A stretch of 64,000 nucleotides of DNA from NCBI GenBank assembly GCA_040902305.1, contig JBBDXN010000139.1, positions 1-64,000 of the forward strand, written 5' to 3'. A program made the translations under genes and the position numbers. Origin of the DNA: CAMLFJ01 sp040902305. GTDB taxonomy: Bacteria; Methylomirabilota; Methylomirabilia; Rokubacteriales; CSP1-6. Of the stretch, positions 34,932 to 42,976 are shown one piece after another; the first letter of the stretch is position 1, and the number at the start of each line of letters is the position of its first letter. The notes below the pieces were generated by a model. The model had not been told where the DNA came from. It saw nothing but the letters and a program-made list of their open reading frames with translations, and searched no databases.

Positions 34932-35966
34932 CTATCCCAGGGCGCGGAGCAGGTCCAGCAGGCGGCCGAGCGTCGTGAGCCGTGCTTCCAGCCCCTCGCC
35001 GCCCGGCTCGACCCGCAGCGTGGTGATGCCGGCGCGCCGGTAGGCCTCGAGGCGCGCGCGCACCATGGCCTCGGTGCCGAGCAGGTTGGTCTGGAGCACC
35101 AGCTCGTCGGGCACGCGGGCCGTCGCCTCCTCGCGCCGGCCGTCCAGCCAGAGCCTCTGCACTTCCGTGGCCGCGTCGGTGTAGCCGGCGCGCCGGTAGG
35201 CGTCGTTGTAGAAGTTGTGCCGGCGCGAGCCCATGGCGCCCAGGCTGAAGGCCAGGCCGGGCTTGCGCGGCGGGATCAGCCGCTCCACGTCGTCGCCGAA
35301 GGCCAGGAAGCCGCCCGCCTGCAGATCGATCTGGGCGAGCGAGCGCCCCGCGCGGGCCGCGCCCGCGGCCAGCCTATCGGTGAAGACGTGCGCGTGCTCG
35401 GGCATGAACGAGGTGCCGAGCCAACCGTCGGCGATCTCGCCCGTCATCTCGAGGCTCCCGGGCGAGAGCGTGGCCAGGTAGATCGGCAGGATCGGCTGGG
35501 GCGGCGCCGCGGAGCGGAGGGCCTTGCCCTCGCCGCCGGGCAGCGGCAGCTCGTAGACCTTGCCCTTGTACTCGAGGCGCTCGCCCTTGATCGCCCGGCG
35601 GACGATCTCCACCGTCTCGCGCATGCGCTGGACCGGGCGATCGAAGCGGATCCCGTGCCAGCCCTCGATGACCTGCGGCCCGCTCACGCCCAGCCCGAGC
35701 ACGAAGCGGCCGTTCGACATCGCCTGCAGGCTCATGGCGGTCATGGCGAGCAGCGCGGGCGTGCGGGTGCCCGTTTGCAGAATCCCGGTGCCGAGGCGGA
35801 TGCGCGAGGTGCGCGCGGCGATGAAGGCCAGCGGGGTGACACCGTCGTGGCCCCAGGCCTCGGCGGACCACACGTCGTCCACGCCCAGGCGCTCGGCCTC
35901 GGTGACGTAGGCGCTCGCCTCGGCCCAGTCGGTCTGGGCGGGCCGCAGCGAGATCGAGACGCGCAT
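34932..35966 (-). CDS. LLM class flavin-dependent oxidoreductase
   Basis: 344 aa from ATG 35966, sharing one base with the upstream stop (TGATG). The N-terminal MRVSISLRPAQTDWAEA, EAERLGVDDVWSAEAWGHDG and IRLGTGILQTGTRTPALLAM are the LLM barrel hallmarks, then NGRFVLGLGVSGPQVIEGWHG. This pattern, with the WHG motif, is common in F420-dependent methylenetetrahydromethanopterin-reductase-like members. The substrate is unknown. It follows a DinB-like gene and precedes the acyl-CoA dehydrogenases on the same strand. Any longer frame upstream is not coding. Confidence 0.9.
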   Translation of the reverse strand: MRVSISLRPAQTDWAEASAYVTEAERLGVDDVWSAEAWGHDGVTPLAFIAARTSRIRLGTGILQTGTRTPALLAMTAMSLQAMSNGRFVLGLGVSGPQVIEGWHGIRFDRPVQRMRETVEIVRRAIKGERLEYKGKVYELPLPGGEGKALRSAAPPQPILPIYLATLSPGSLEMTGEIADGWLGTSFMPEHAHVFTDRLAAGAARAGRSLAQIDLQAGGFLAFGDDVERLIPPRKPGLAFSLGAMGSRRHNFYNDAYRRAGYTDAATEVQRLWLDGRREEATARVPDELVLQTNLLGTEAMVRARLEAYRRAGITTLRVEPGGEGLEARLTTLGRLLDLLRALG

Positions 35967-36490
35967 CAGGCGGGGCGCGATGCCGCGAGGGCCGTCGCGA
36001 TCTTCTGGAGCTGGCCGGCGTGATCGAGATCGTGCAGCCGGCTGAAGAGCAGCGTCTCCCGCCAGGTCAGCGGGCCGAACATGGGGTGGTCGATGCGCTG
36101 GTCGGGGGCGGCCGCCGGATCCGCGGCCAGGACGGCCGTGAACAGGGCCTCGCGCTGCGCGGCCAGCGTCCGGAACCAGGCCTCGGCCGGGAGCAGCGGC
36201 GCGCCCTCGACCCCGCGCCCGCCGGGGCGCGACGGCGGCGGCTCGCCCGCGAGCAGGCGCTGGATGCCGCCGCCGAAGTAGCCGTCGGCGGCCACCACGT
36301 GGGCCATCACCTCGTTGCCACTCCACTCCTCGGGCGCCGGCCGCTCGCCGAACCGCGCCGGCGGCACCGCGGCCGCGGCGGCCCGCAGATCGACCATCGC
36401 GGCCCTGACCTTCTCCACGATCTCCGCGGGGGTGAGCTTGGCGCCCTGGGCGACCAGATAGCTCCGGATCCGCGCCTGCTCCTCGTCCAT
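35966..36490 (-). CDS. DinB family protein (metal-binding four-helix bundle)
   Basis: 174 aa from ATG 36490 (MDEEQARIRSYLVAQGAKL); a longer frame would begin inside the family A palindrome and is rejected. It shows the DinB_2 pattern: AAVPPARFGERPAPEEWSGNEV, then VMAHVVAADG with the first His, and HDLDHAGQLQKI with two His, forming the expected metal triad. Family members include mycothiol/bacillithiol-dependent thiol transferases and uncharacterised proteins. It is followed with a one-base overlap by the LLM gene, so it may serve as a thiol or metal-dependent partner. Confidence 0.83.
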   Translation of the reverse strand: MDEEQARIRSYLVAQGAKLTPAEIVEKVRAAMVDLRAAAAAVPPARFGERPAPEEWSGNEVMAHVVAADGYFGGGIQRLLAGEPPPSRPGGRGVEGAPLLPAEAWFRTLAAQREALFTAVLAADPAAAPDQRIDHPMFGPLTWRETLLFSRLHDLDHAGQLQKIATALAASRPA

Positions 36491-36536
36491 CGCGGCTTGG
36501 ACTCTATCCCGCCCCCGCCCGCCCCGCAACGAGAAT

Positions 36537-36620
36537 GGGGTCAGGTCTTGCATTACGACATTTCCGCGTGCTTGCGGCTCACTGGCCGCTCGAAAATGTC
36601 GTAATGCAAGACCTGACCCC
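36537..36620. repeat. Palindromic element family A, copy 2
   Basis: A perfect 27-bp inverted repeat: left arm 36537-36563, right arm 36594-36620, 30-nt loop holding an extra hairpin GCGGC-TCACTG-GCCGC. The arm begins GGGGTCAGGTCTTGCATTAC. The element lies 3 nt after the TAG stop of the alpha/beta hydrolase gene (36624-36626 on the minus strand) and 46 nt before the next start. Arms are identical to the right arm of copy 3 and differ from copy 1 at paired positions only. Confidence 0.9.
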
Positions 36621-36623
36621 GCC

Positions 36624-37463
36624 CTAGAGGCCGAGGTGGTCGAGGAAGGTGGCGATCACGCGCTGGACTTCGGGGCGATGGGTGCGGTTCGGGAAGTGGG
36701 GGCCGCCCTGAACCACGTGCAGGCGGGCGCCGGGGATGGCGGCGGCCACTCGCTCGGACATCGCCACGGTCGGGAAGCTGTCGAGCGCGCCGGCGATCAC
36801 CTGCACCGGGCAGCGGATGCGCCGGCAGTCCTCGAGCCACTCGCCCCGGCTATAGGTCTCGTCCAGCAAGGCGAGCAGCGAGGCCACCGAGTGCCCGCGC
36901 AGGGCGCCGGTCAGCTCCGCGTAGCGCTCGGGCCGGGCTTTGAGCCGCGCCAGCGCCTCCTCGCCCATGCGCAGCCGCACGTTGGCGTCGAAGTACTCCT
37001 CGAAGCGGCCCGCCTCCACGAGCGGGCGCTGCCGGGCCCACCAGCGCTTGTCCTCGTCGCTCGGCACGAACGGCGGGCCGCTGATCGAGACGACCGCCCG
37101 CGCGCGCTCGGGCGCGTGCGCCGCGATCCACAACGAGAGCGCGGCGCCCATGGACGCCCCGCCCCAGACCGCCTCGCGCACGCCCAGGCCGTCGAGCCAG
37201 CGCAGCAGGTCCTCCGCCTTGCGCGCGTAGGTGTAGTCGTCCACCCGCTCGAAGCGCGACGACAGCCCGTGGCCGCGCGTGTCGGGGAAGAGCGCGCGCA
37301 CGCGGCCGAAGAAGGGCTCGAGATCCGCCACCATGACCGAGGAGTCCTCCACCGAGCCGCCGTGGATCCAGACCACGATCGGAGGAGACGCGGGCGGCCC
37401 CCAGGCGAGGCCGGCCTCTCGCCAGTGCAGGCGGACGCCGGTGGGCAGGACGACCTCAGGCAG
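36624..37463 (-). CDS. Alpha/beta fold hydrolase, probable CTG start
   Basis: 279 aa if started at CTG 37463. The first ATG/GTG/TTG in frame is GTG 37376, but coding similarity continues upstream: LPEVVLPTGVRLHWREAGL is a normal first strand for the family. No stop interrupts it. The CTG overlaps the permease stop (CTGCCTGA), consistent with coupling. Motifs: VWIHGGSVEDSS (oxyanion loop), nucleophile GGASMGAAL with Ser, acid region VIAGALDSFP with Asp, and His in VQGGPHFPNRTH. It is a soluble serine hydrolase of unknown substrate and ends 3 nt before the family A palindrome. Confidence 0.8.
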   Translation of the reverse strand: MPEVVLPTGVRLHWREAGLAWGPPASPPIVVWIHGGSVEDSSVMVADLEPFFGRVRALFPDTRGHGLSSRFERVDDYTYARKAEDLLRWLDGLGVREAVWGGASMGAALSLWIAAHAPERARAVVSISGPPFVPSDEDKRWWARQRPLVEAGRFEEYFDANVRLRMGEEALARLKARPERYAELTGALRGHSVASLLALLDETYSRGEWLEDCRRIRCPVQVIAGALDSFPTVAMSERVAAAIPGARLHVVQGGPHFPNRTHRPEVQRVIATFLDHLGL

Positions 37464-38133
37464 GGCCGATCCTCTTCTCCAGGTAGCGCGCGTAGCGGGA
37501 CATGGAGTAGGTGCAGACCCAGTAGATCACCGCGATGAAGAGATAGATCGGGAACGGGCGAATCTCGCGGTTGTTCACGATCTGGGCGGCCTTGGTCAGG
37601 TCCATGAAGCCGATGATGGAGGCGAGCGAGGTGTCCTTGAAGAGCACGATGAACTGGGTGACCAGCGACGGGATCATGTTCTTGAGCGCCTGGGGCAGGA
37701 CCACGTGGCGCATGCCCTGGGCCGAGCTCAACCCGAGCGCGGTGGCCGCCTCCACCTGGCCGCGCGGCACCGACTGGATGCCCGCGCGCACGATCTCGCC
37801 CAGGTAGGCCGCCTCGAAGACCACGAAGGCGGTGAGGGCCACCCCGAACTCCGGGATCGAGGTCTTGAGCACGATCGGCATGATGAACCACATCCAGAAG
37901 ATCACCATGACCAGCGGGACGCCCCGGAAGAACTCCACGTAGACGGTGGCGGGAATGCGGATCCACCACTGGGGGGCCAGGCGCGCGATGCCGATGAAGA
38001 TGCCGAGAATGAAGCCCAGGATGATGGACGGGATGGCCAGGCGCAGGGTGCCGCCCACGAAGTTGCCGATGCCCAGGAAGCCCTGGAGCATCAGGAACGG
38101 GAAGTTGCGCCAGACGACGTCCAGATCGAGCAT
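37456..38133 (-). CDS. Amino acid ABC transporter permease (GltK-like)
   Basis: 225 aa with about five helices. MLDLDVVWRNFPFLMLQGF leads into VGGTLRLAIPSIILG; the conserved polar-amino-acid permease motif is EAAYLGEIVRAGIQSVPRGQVEAA (about 113-136), with the ATPase-contact EAA-G sequence in ALGLSSAQGM. It pairs with the permease at 38137-38862. Together with the binding protein and ATPase it makes a polar-amino-acid (His/Gln/Glu-type) importer. It lies 3 nt downstream of the other permease gene on the minus strand. Confidence 0.92.
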   Translation of the reverse strand: MLDLDVVWRNFPFLMLQGFLGIGNFVGGTLRLAIPSIILGFILGIFIGIARLAPQWWIRIPATVYVEFFRGVPLVMVIFWMWFIMPIVLKTSIPEFGVALTAFVVFEAAYLGEIVRAGIQSVPRGQVEAATALGLSSAQGMRHVVLPQALKNMIPSLVTQFIVLFKDTSLASIIGFMDLTKAAQIVNNREIRPFPIYLFIAVIYWVCTYSMSRYARYLEKRIGPA

Positions 38134-38136
38134 GGC

Positions 38137-38862
38137 CTAGCGCCGTCGCCGGCCGCCGCCCACGATGAGGCCGGGGATCGCGGTGCGCCGCTCCACCCAG
38201 GACATGATCGTGGCGATCGAGACGCAGAGGACGAGATAGATGAGCGTCCCCGCGGTCAGGGCCTCGATCGCCTTGGCGGTGTAGGTCTCGATCTGGCGCG
38301 TCTGGAATGTCAGCTCGGCCACGCTGATCGTGAGCGCCACCGACGAGTTCTTGAGCAGGTTGAGAGATTCGTTGGTGCCGGGCGGAATGATGAGCCTGAG
38401 CGCCACCGGCAGGATCACGTAGCGGTAGGCCTGGAAGGTGGTGAGCCCGGAGGCCACCGAGGCCTCGAGCAGGGTGCGCGGGATGGACTGGATGCCGGAA
38501 CGCAGGACTTCGGAGAAGCGCGCGCCGCTGTAGACGCCCAGGGCGAAGACGGCGGCCCAGAACTCGAGCCCGTGGCCGTAGAGCCATTGCTGGACGGGCT
38601 CCGGGAGGAGGGGCGGGACCGCGAAGTACCAGAAGAACATCCAGACGAGCAGCGGAACATTGCGGAAGAACTCCACGTAGAACGTGGCGGTCGCGCGCAG
38701 CGGCCAGAAACGCACGGTGCGCAGCGCCCCGGAGACGATGCCGAGCGCGGCGGCGAGCAGCCAGGCGACGAGGGACAGCTCGAGCGTCAGGATCAACCCG
38801 CTCAGCAGCCACCGGCCGGACTCGCCGGTCCAGAGCACCGACCAGTTGAACTGGTAGTTCAT
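38137..38862 (-). CDS. Amino acid ABC transporter permease (GltJ-like)
   Basis: 241 aa from ATG 38862 (MNYQFNWSVLWTGESGR), preferred over a GTG 18 nt upstream because GAGGGG then lies 9 nt before it. About five helices; the permease motif is GARFSEVLRSGIQSIPRTLLEA (about 122-143) and VYVEFFRNVPLLV-like FYVEFFRNVPLLVWM is at about 68-82. It forms the channel with the GltK-like protein. Family B repeats separate it from the binding-protein gene upstream, so subunit ratio may be set there. Confidence 0.92.
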   Translation of the reverse strand: MNYQFNWSVLWTGESGRWLLSGLILTLELSLVAWLLAAALGIVSGALRTVRFWPLRATATFYVEFFRNVPLLVWMFFWYFAVPPLLPEPVQQWLYGHGLEFWAAVFALGVYSGARFSEVLRSGIQSIPRTLLEASVASGLTTFQAYRYVILPVALRLIIPPGTNESLNLLKNSSVALTISVAELTFQTRQIETYTAKAIEALTAGTLIYLVLCVSIATIMSWVERRTAIPGLIVGGGRRRR

Positions 38863-38872
38863 CGCGTCGAGC

Positions 38873-39029
38873 CCCCTCACCCTGCCCTCTCCCCCTCGGC
38901 GGGGGTGTGGGTTCTCGCCCCCTCTGCCCCGCAGAGGGGGGAGAGGGTTCTCGGACTCCCTGCCCCGCAGAGGGGGAGCGGGTTCCTCGGGCCCCCCTCT
39001 CCCCTCAGGGGAGAGGGCAGGGTGAGGGG
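38873..39029. repeat. Family B composite palindrome, 22-bp outer arms
   Basis: A perfect 22-bp outer inverted repeat (38873-38894 with 39008-39029; arm CCCCTCACCCTGCCCTCTCC plus CC) encloses a 10-bp hairpin CCCCCTCTGC/GCAGAGGGGG (38918-38927, 38931-38940), a related copy near 38960, and an inner CCCTCTCCCC/GGGGAGAGGG pair. It lies between the binding-protein and first permease genes on the same strand. This is the most complete member and shows the tail CAGGGTGAGGGG that is partly present elsewhere. Confidence 0.85.
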
Positions 39030-39040
39030 TGGTTGGCCGG

Positions 39041-39904
39041 CTACTTCGGGACGACCTGCAGCAGCATGAAGCTCCGCACCTGGGGCGCCATCGGATACGG
39101 CAGCTCGCCCTTGGCGCCGAACCACTTGTCGTAGATCTCGAAGAACTTGCCCGACTCGATGCCGTCCATCAGGCCCGCGTTGACGATATTGCGGAAGTCG
39201 GCGTCGCCCTTTCGCAGCGCCATGCCGTAGGGCTCGTAGGAGTAGAAGTCGCCGACGATCTCCCACTGGGCCGCGTTCGGCGCTTTGGCCTTGAGCCCGG
39301 CGAGCTGGATGCCGTCGTTGGTGAAGGCGTCCACCTGGCCCTGCGCCAGGGCCTGGAACGCGGCCGGCTGGTCGGGGAACTCGCGCAGGACGGCCTTCGG
39401 CGCCCTCTCCCGGATGATGCGCGCGTTGGTCGAGCCCTGCTGGGCCGCGATGCGCTTGCCGTCGATATTCTTGATGCCCTTGATCGGGCTCCCCTTCTTC
39501 ACCAGAAACTGGGCGCCGGTGACGAAGAAGGTGACCGAGAAGTCCACGCTGTCCCGGCGGGTGCGGGTGTCGGTCATGGTGCCGGCGATCAGATCAACCG
39601 CCCCGGAAGACAGGAGCGGGATGCGGGTCGGCGGGGTGCTCTCCTTCTTCTCCACCTTGACCGGCTTGCCGACCTTCTTCTCCACCGCGGGCTTGATCAG
39701 CTCCTCGACCAGGTCGATGGAGAAGCCGACCCACTCGTTCTTGCTGTTGACGTAGGCGAACGGCGGGGACCCGGTCCGGGTGCCGATCGTCAGCGTGCCG
39801 GTCTCGCCGATCTTCTCGAGCGTCATCTTCTGTTGCGCGAGGGCCGGCGTCACCGACGCGGCCAGCAGCGCCCCCACCATCACGACTCCGATCAGCTTCC
39901 GCAT
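39041..39904 (-). CDS. Amino acid ABC transporter substrate-binding protein
   Basis: 287 aa with a signal peptide (MRKLIGVVMVGALLAASV, cleavage near PALAQ). The type 2 periplasmic fold (SBP_bac_3) opens LTIGTRTGSPPFAYV and continues WVGFSIDLVEELI, with TMTDTRTRRDSVDFS (the conserved sulphate/amine-binding loop) and a C-terminal EIYDKWFGAKGELPYP. It binds a polar amino acid in the periplasm for the GltJ/GltK permeases. AGGAGG lies 7 nt upstream of the ATG. It is transcribed between the ATPase gene and the permease genes. Confidence 0.93.
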   Translation of the reverse strand: MRKLIGVVMVGALLAASVTPALAQQKMTLEKIGETGTLTIGTRTGSPPFAYVNSKNEWVGFSIDLVEELIKPAVEKKVGKPVKVEKKESTPPTRIPLLSSGAVDLIAGTMTDTRTRRDSVDFSVTFFVTGAQFLVKKGSPIKGIKNIDGKRIAAQQGSTNARIIRERAPKAVLREFPDQPAAFQALAQGQVDAFTNDGIQLAGLKAKAPNAAQWEIVGDFYSYEPYGMALRKGDADFRNIVNAGLMDGIESGKFFEIYDKWFGAKGELPYPMAPQVRSFMLLQVVPK

Positions 39905-39926
39905 GTACGTCCTCCTTGGGGTGATC

Positions 39927-40607
39927 TCAATGGGTCAGAATCTTGGACAGAAAGTCCTTGGCGCGGTCCGACTGGGGCGCCGCGAAGAAGGCCTCCGGCT
40001 TCTGCACTTCCACGACCCGGCCGAAGTCCATGAAGACGACGCGGCTGGCTACCCGACGGGCGAAGCCCATCTCGTGGGTCACCACCATCATGGTCATGCC
40101 TTCCCGGGCGAGGTCGGTCATGACGTCCAGCACCTCGTTGATCATCTCGGGGTCGAGCGCCGAGGTCGGCTCGTCGAAGAGCATGATCCGGGGCTGCATG
40201 GCCAGGGCCCGGGCGATGGCCACCCGCTGCTGCTGGCCCCCCGAGAGATTGGCCGGGTAGGAGTCGGCCCGGTCCGGGATGCGCACCCGCTCGAGCAGGG
40301 CTCGCGCGATCTTCTCCGCCTCGGCCGCCGGCAGCCCCTTCACCTTCCGCGGCGCGAGCATGATGTTCTGCAGCGCGGTCATGTGGGGGAAGAGGTTGAA
40401 GGACTGGAACACCATCCCCACCTCGGTGCGCAGCTTGACCAGGTTGGCGGACCCCGCGATGTTCTGGCCGTGGACGAGGAGCTCGCCCTTCTGGATGGGC
40501 TCCAGGCGGTTCACGCAGCGGATGAGCGTGCTCTTGCCGGAGCCGGACGGGCCGCACACCACGACGACCTCACCCGCTTCCACGCTCAGGTCCACGTCCG
40601 CCAGCAC
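39927..40607 (-). CDS. Amino acid ABC transporter ATP-binding protein (GlnQ-like), 5' end interrupted
   Basis: 226 aa if begun at GTG 40607. Walker A GPSGSGKST, Q-loop VGMVFQSFNLFPHMT, signature LSGGQQQRVAIARAL, Walker B IMLFDEPTSALDP and H-loop VVTHEM are all present. The true N-terminus should begin upstream at ATG 40661 (MAAAIEFKGVDK), but an in-frame TGA (40625-40623) replaces the Trp codon of the usual KWFG motif. The GTG 40607 start would skip the first strand of the fold (residues 1-18). The mutation may be an assembly error, a real nonsense mutation or a recoded codon; the remaining frame is clean. Confidence 0.85.
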   Translation of the reverse strand: MLADVDLSVEAGEVVVVCGPSGSGKSTLIRCVNRLEPIQKGELLVHGQNIAGSANLVKLRTEVGMVFQSFNLFPHMTALQNIMLAPRKVKGLPAAEAEKIARALLERVRIPDRADSYPANLSGGQQQRVAIARALAMQPRIMLFDEPTSALDPEMINEVLDVMTDLAREGMTMMVVTHEMGFARRVASRVVFMDFGRVVEVQKPEAFFAAPQSDRAKDFLSKILTH

Positions 40608-40661
40608 GTGGAGCGGGCCGAATCACTTGTCGACGCCCTTGAACTCGATGGCCGCGGCCAT
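40608..40661 (-). other. Displaced 5' coding end of the ATPase gene with in-frame TGA
   Basis: Reads MAAAIEFKGVDK, then TGA, then FGPLH in frame with the ATPase gene. K-W-F-G is the normal sequence of this family, so a single G-to-A change (TGG to TGA) explains it. The upstream BCCP gene ends at 40664, 2 nt from this ATG, consistent with ATG 40661 being the ancestral start. Confidence 0.7.
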
Positions 40662-40663
40662 GC

Positions 40664-41161
40664 CTACTCGATAACCACCAGGACGTCCCCGGGGTTCACT
40701 GGCTGCCCGGCCGCCACCCGGATCTCCTTCACCGTCCCCGCCACCTGCGCCTTGAACTCGTTCTCCATCTTCATGGCCTCCAGCACGATCAGGCCGTCGC
40801 CGGGCGCGACCGCCTGCCCCACCGAGACCTCGATCAGCGTCACCTTGCCGGGCATGGGCGCCTTCAGCACCTGGCCGCGCTCGCCGCCCTGGGCCCCCCG
40901 GGTGCGGATGATGTAGCGCGACTCCTCCTCGACGCGGATCGTGTACCGCTCGCCGTCCACGTCCACCAGGTAGGCGCCATCCTGCTCGGTGACGTCGGCC
41001 ACGTGCGAGGCGCCGTCGAGCAGGATCGACCAGATGCCCTCCCCGGTCTGGCGCGCGTCCACCGCGAGGGGCTCGCCGTCGATGGTGAGGGTGAAGCGGC
41101 CCGCGGCTCCCGCGACCTCGATCGGGATGGTCCGGCCGCCCGTCTGCGCCTCGAACTTCAC
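40664..41161 (-). CDS. Biotin carboxyl carrier-type protein (BT-BCCP part of acyl-CoA carboxylase)
   Basis: 165 aa from GTG 41161, overlapping the biotin-carboxylase stop as GTGA. The N-terminal beta-rich half (about 1-75; FTLTIDGEPLAVDARQT) resembles the BT linker domain of propionyl/acetyl-CoA carboxylase alpha subunits. The C-terminal biotinyl domain ends EAMKMENEFKAQV, with the biotinylated Lys in AMKM. So it is the second half of a split alpha subunit. No carboxyltransferase beta subunit is in the window. It is the middle of a minus-strand run from accC to the amino-acid transporter. Confidence 0.9.
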   Translation of the reverse strand: MKFEAQTGGRTIPIEVAGAAGRFTLTIDGEPLAVDARQTGEGIWSILLDGASHVADVTEQDGAYLVDVDGERYTIRVEEESRYIIRTRGAQGGERGQVLKAPMPGKVTLIEVSVGQAVAPGDGLIVLEAMKMENEFKAQVAGTVKEIRVAAGQPVNPGDVLVVIE

Positions 41162-42666
41162 CGGCTCCTCCAGCCGGGACGCAGCGCCTGGCGCCAGCTG
41201 CTGACCGCGCCGGCCGGCGGCGTCACCGGCGCCTGACGACCCGCGCGCTCGTACGCGGTCAGCGCGGCCGCGATGAGCGCGATCCGGCGGTGCCGACCGG
41301 CCGCTTCCGGCTGGTCCGCGGCCAGGAGCCGCTCCATGAAGCCGGTGGAGAGGCGCCCCGCCACGAAGTCCGGATGCGCGATGATGCGCTGGAGGATCGG
41401 GATCGTGGTCTGCACGCCCACCACCTTGTACTCGCCCAGCGCGCGGCTCATCCGCGCGATCGCCGTCTCGCGGTCGGGCCCCCAGACGATCAGCTTGGCC
41501 ATCAGCGTGTCGTAGAAGCGCGGGATCGTGCAGCCGGCGTAGACGCCGGTGTCGTCGCGCACCCAGGGCCCGCCCGGCGCCTGGAGCCCGGCCACCTTCC
41601 CGGGCGAGGGCATGAAGGAGGCGAACGGGTCCTCGGCGTTGACGCGGCACTCGATGGCCCAGCCGCCGAGGGCGACGTCGTCCTGGCCAAAGCCGAGCTT
41701 CTCCCCCGCCGCGATGCGGAGCTGGTCCTTCACGAGATCGCGACCGATCACCAGCTCGGTCACCGGATGCTCCACCTGCAGGCGCGTGTTCATCTCGAGG
41801 AAGTAGAAGGTGCGCTCGCGGTCCACCAGGAACTCGACGGTGCCCGCGTTGACGTAGCCGACCTCGGCGGCCACCCGGCAGGCCGCCTCGCCCATGCGGC
41901 GCCGCATCTCGGGCGTGACGAACGGCGACGGGCTTTCCTCCACCAGCTTCTGGTGCCGCCGCTGGATCGAGCACTCGCGCTCGCCCAGGTAGACCACGCC
42001 GCCGTGGGCGTCGGCCATGACCTGGATCTCGATGTGCCGCGGCTCCTCGATGTAGTGTTCGACGTAGACGGAGGCGTCGCCGAACGCGGCGCCCGCCTCC
42101 GCGCGCGCCGCGCGCAGCGCGCCGGCCAGATCGCCGGGCGCGCGCACCAGGCGCATGCCCTTGCCGCCACCGCCCAGCGCCGCCTTCAGCATCACCGGGT
42201 AGCCCACGCGCTCCGCCACCCGCGCGGCCTCCGCGCCGTCGCCGACCGGCTGCTCGGTGCCGGGCACCACCGGCACGCCCATCTTGATCGCGACGCGGCG
42301 GGCCGCCATCTTGTCGCCCATGGCCCGGATGGCCGCGGGCGGCGGCCCGATGAAAGTCAGCCCCGCGTCCAGGCAGGCCTGAGCGAACGTCGCGTTCTCG
42401 GCCAGGAAGCCGTAGCCCGGATGCACGGCCTCGGCGCCGGTGCTGCGCGCGGCCGCGATCAGCTTGTCGCCGACGAGGTAGCTCTCGACGGCGGGGGCGG
42501 GGCCGATCGGCACCGCCTCGTCCGCGAGGAGGACGTGGAGGGACTCACGGTCGGCCTCGGAGAAGACGGCCACGGTCTTGATCCCCATCTCGCGGCAGGC
42601 CCGGATGACCCGGACCGCGATCTCGCCGCGATTCGCGATGAGGACCTTCCGAAACGGGGCGCTCAC
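41158..42666 (-). CDS. Biotin carboxylase subunit of an acyl-CoA carboxylase
   Basis: 502 aa. N-terminal FRKVLIANRGEIAVRVIRACREMG and HPGYGFLAENA, glycine-rich ATP loop KAALGGGGKGMR (about 163-174), ATP-grasp catalytic residues in ERECSIQRRHQKLVEESP and EFLVDRERTFYFLEMNTRLQVEHPVTE in split form around 276-303. The C-terminus extends beyond a classical AccC (about 450 aa), as in PccA-type subunits. It catalyses ATP- and bicarbonate-dependent carboxylation of biotin on the product of 40664-41161. The identity of the acyl-CoA is unknown. Confidence 0.92.
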   Translation of the reverse strand: MSAPFRKVLIANRGEIAVRVIRACREMGIKTVAVFSEADRESLHVLLADEAVPIGPAPAVESYLVGDKLIAAARSTGAEAVHPGYGFLAENATFAQACLDAGLTFIGPPPAAIRAMGDKMAARRVAIKMGVPVVPGTEQPVGDGAEAARVAERVGYPVMLKAALGGGGKGMRLVRAPGDLAGALRAARAEAGAAFGDASVYVEHYIEEPRHIEIQVMADAHGGVVYLGERECSIQRRHQKLVEESPSPFVTPEMRRRMGEAACRVAAEVGYVNAGTVEFLVDRERTFYFLEMNTRLQVEHPVTELVIGRDLVKDQLRIAAGEKLGFGQDDVALGGWAIECRVNAEDPFASFMPSPGKVAGLQAPGGPWVRDDTGVYAGCTIPRFYDTLMAKLIVWGPDRETAIARMSRALGEYKVVGVQTTIPILQRIIAHPDFVAGRLSTGFMERLLAADQPEAAGRHRRIALIAAALTAYERAGRQAPVTPPAGAVSSWRQALRPGWRSR

Positions 42667-42692
42667 GTTCCGAGCATGATAGCAGGAACGGA

Positions 42693-42975
42693 CCCCTCAC
42701 CCCTACCCTCTCCCCCGAGGGGAGAGGGAGCCAGAACATACCCCCTCCCCAGAGGGGAAAGGGGACCGGGACATACCCCCTCTCCCCCCTGGGGAGAGGG
42801 CAGGNNNNNNNNNNNNNNNNNNNNNNNNNNNNNNNNNNNNNNNNNNNNNNNNNNNNNNNNNNNNNNNNNNNNNNNNNNNNNNNNNNNNNNNNNNNNNNNN
42901 NNNNGTGAGGGGTCTGGTGGTGAGGGGTCTGGTGGTGAGGGGTCTGGTGGTGAGGGGTCTGGTGGTGAGGGGTCC
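42693..42975. repeat. Family B palindromes, assembly gap and 15-bp tandem array
   Basis: The 5' side carries CCCTCACCCCTACCCTCTCC followed by GGGGAGAGGG palindromes (42697-42729, 42738-42764, 42775-42804). The N run 42805-42904 interrupts. The 3' side is a 15-bp unit GTGAGGGGTCTGGTG repeated four times (42905-42964) plus a partial unit to 42975. The N run falls inside the repeat, which explains the assembly break; the array may be longer than shown. Confidence 0.8.
42805..42904. other. Assembly gap of 100 N
   Basis: A run of exactly 100 ambiguous bases, a conventional scaffold gap of unknown true size. It lies within repetitive sequence between the biotin carboxylase gene and a pseudogenised ABC-transporter region, so genes may be missing here. 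Confidence 0.98.
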
Positions 42976-42976
42976 T

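Noticed and set aside
42905..42975. Tandem array as a CRISPR
   Set aside because: Units are 15 bp, head to tail, with no spacers of 25-40 bp and no cas genes.
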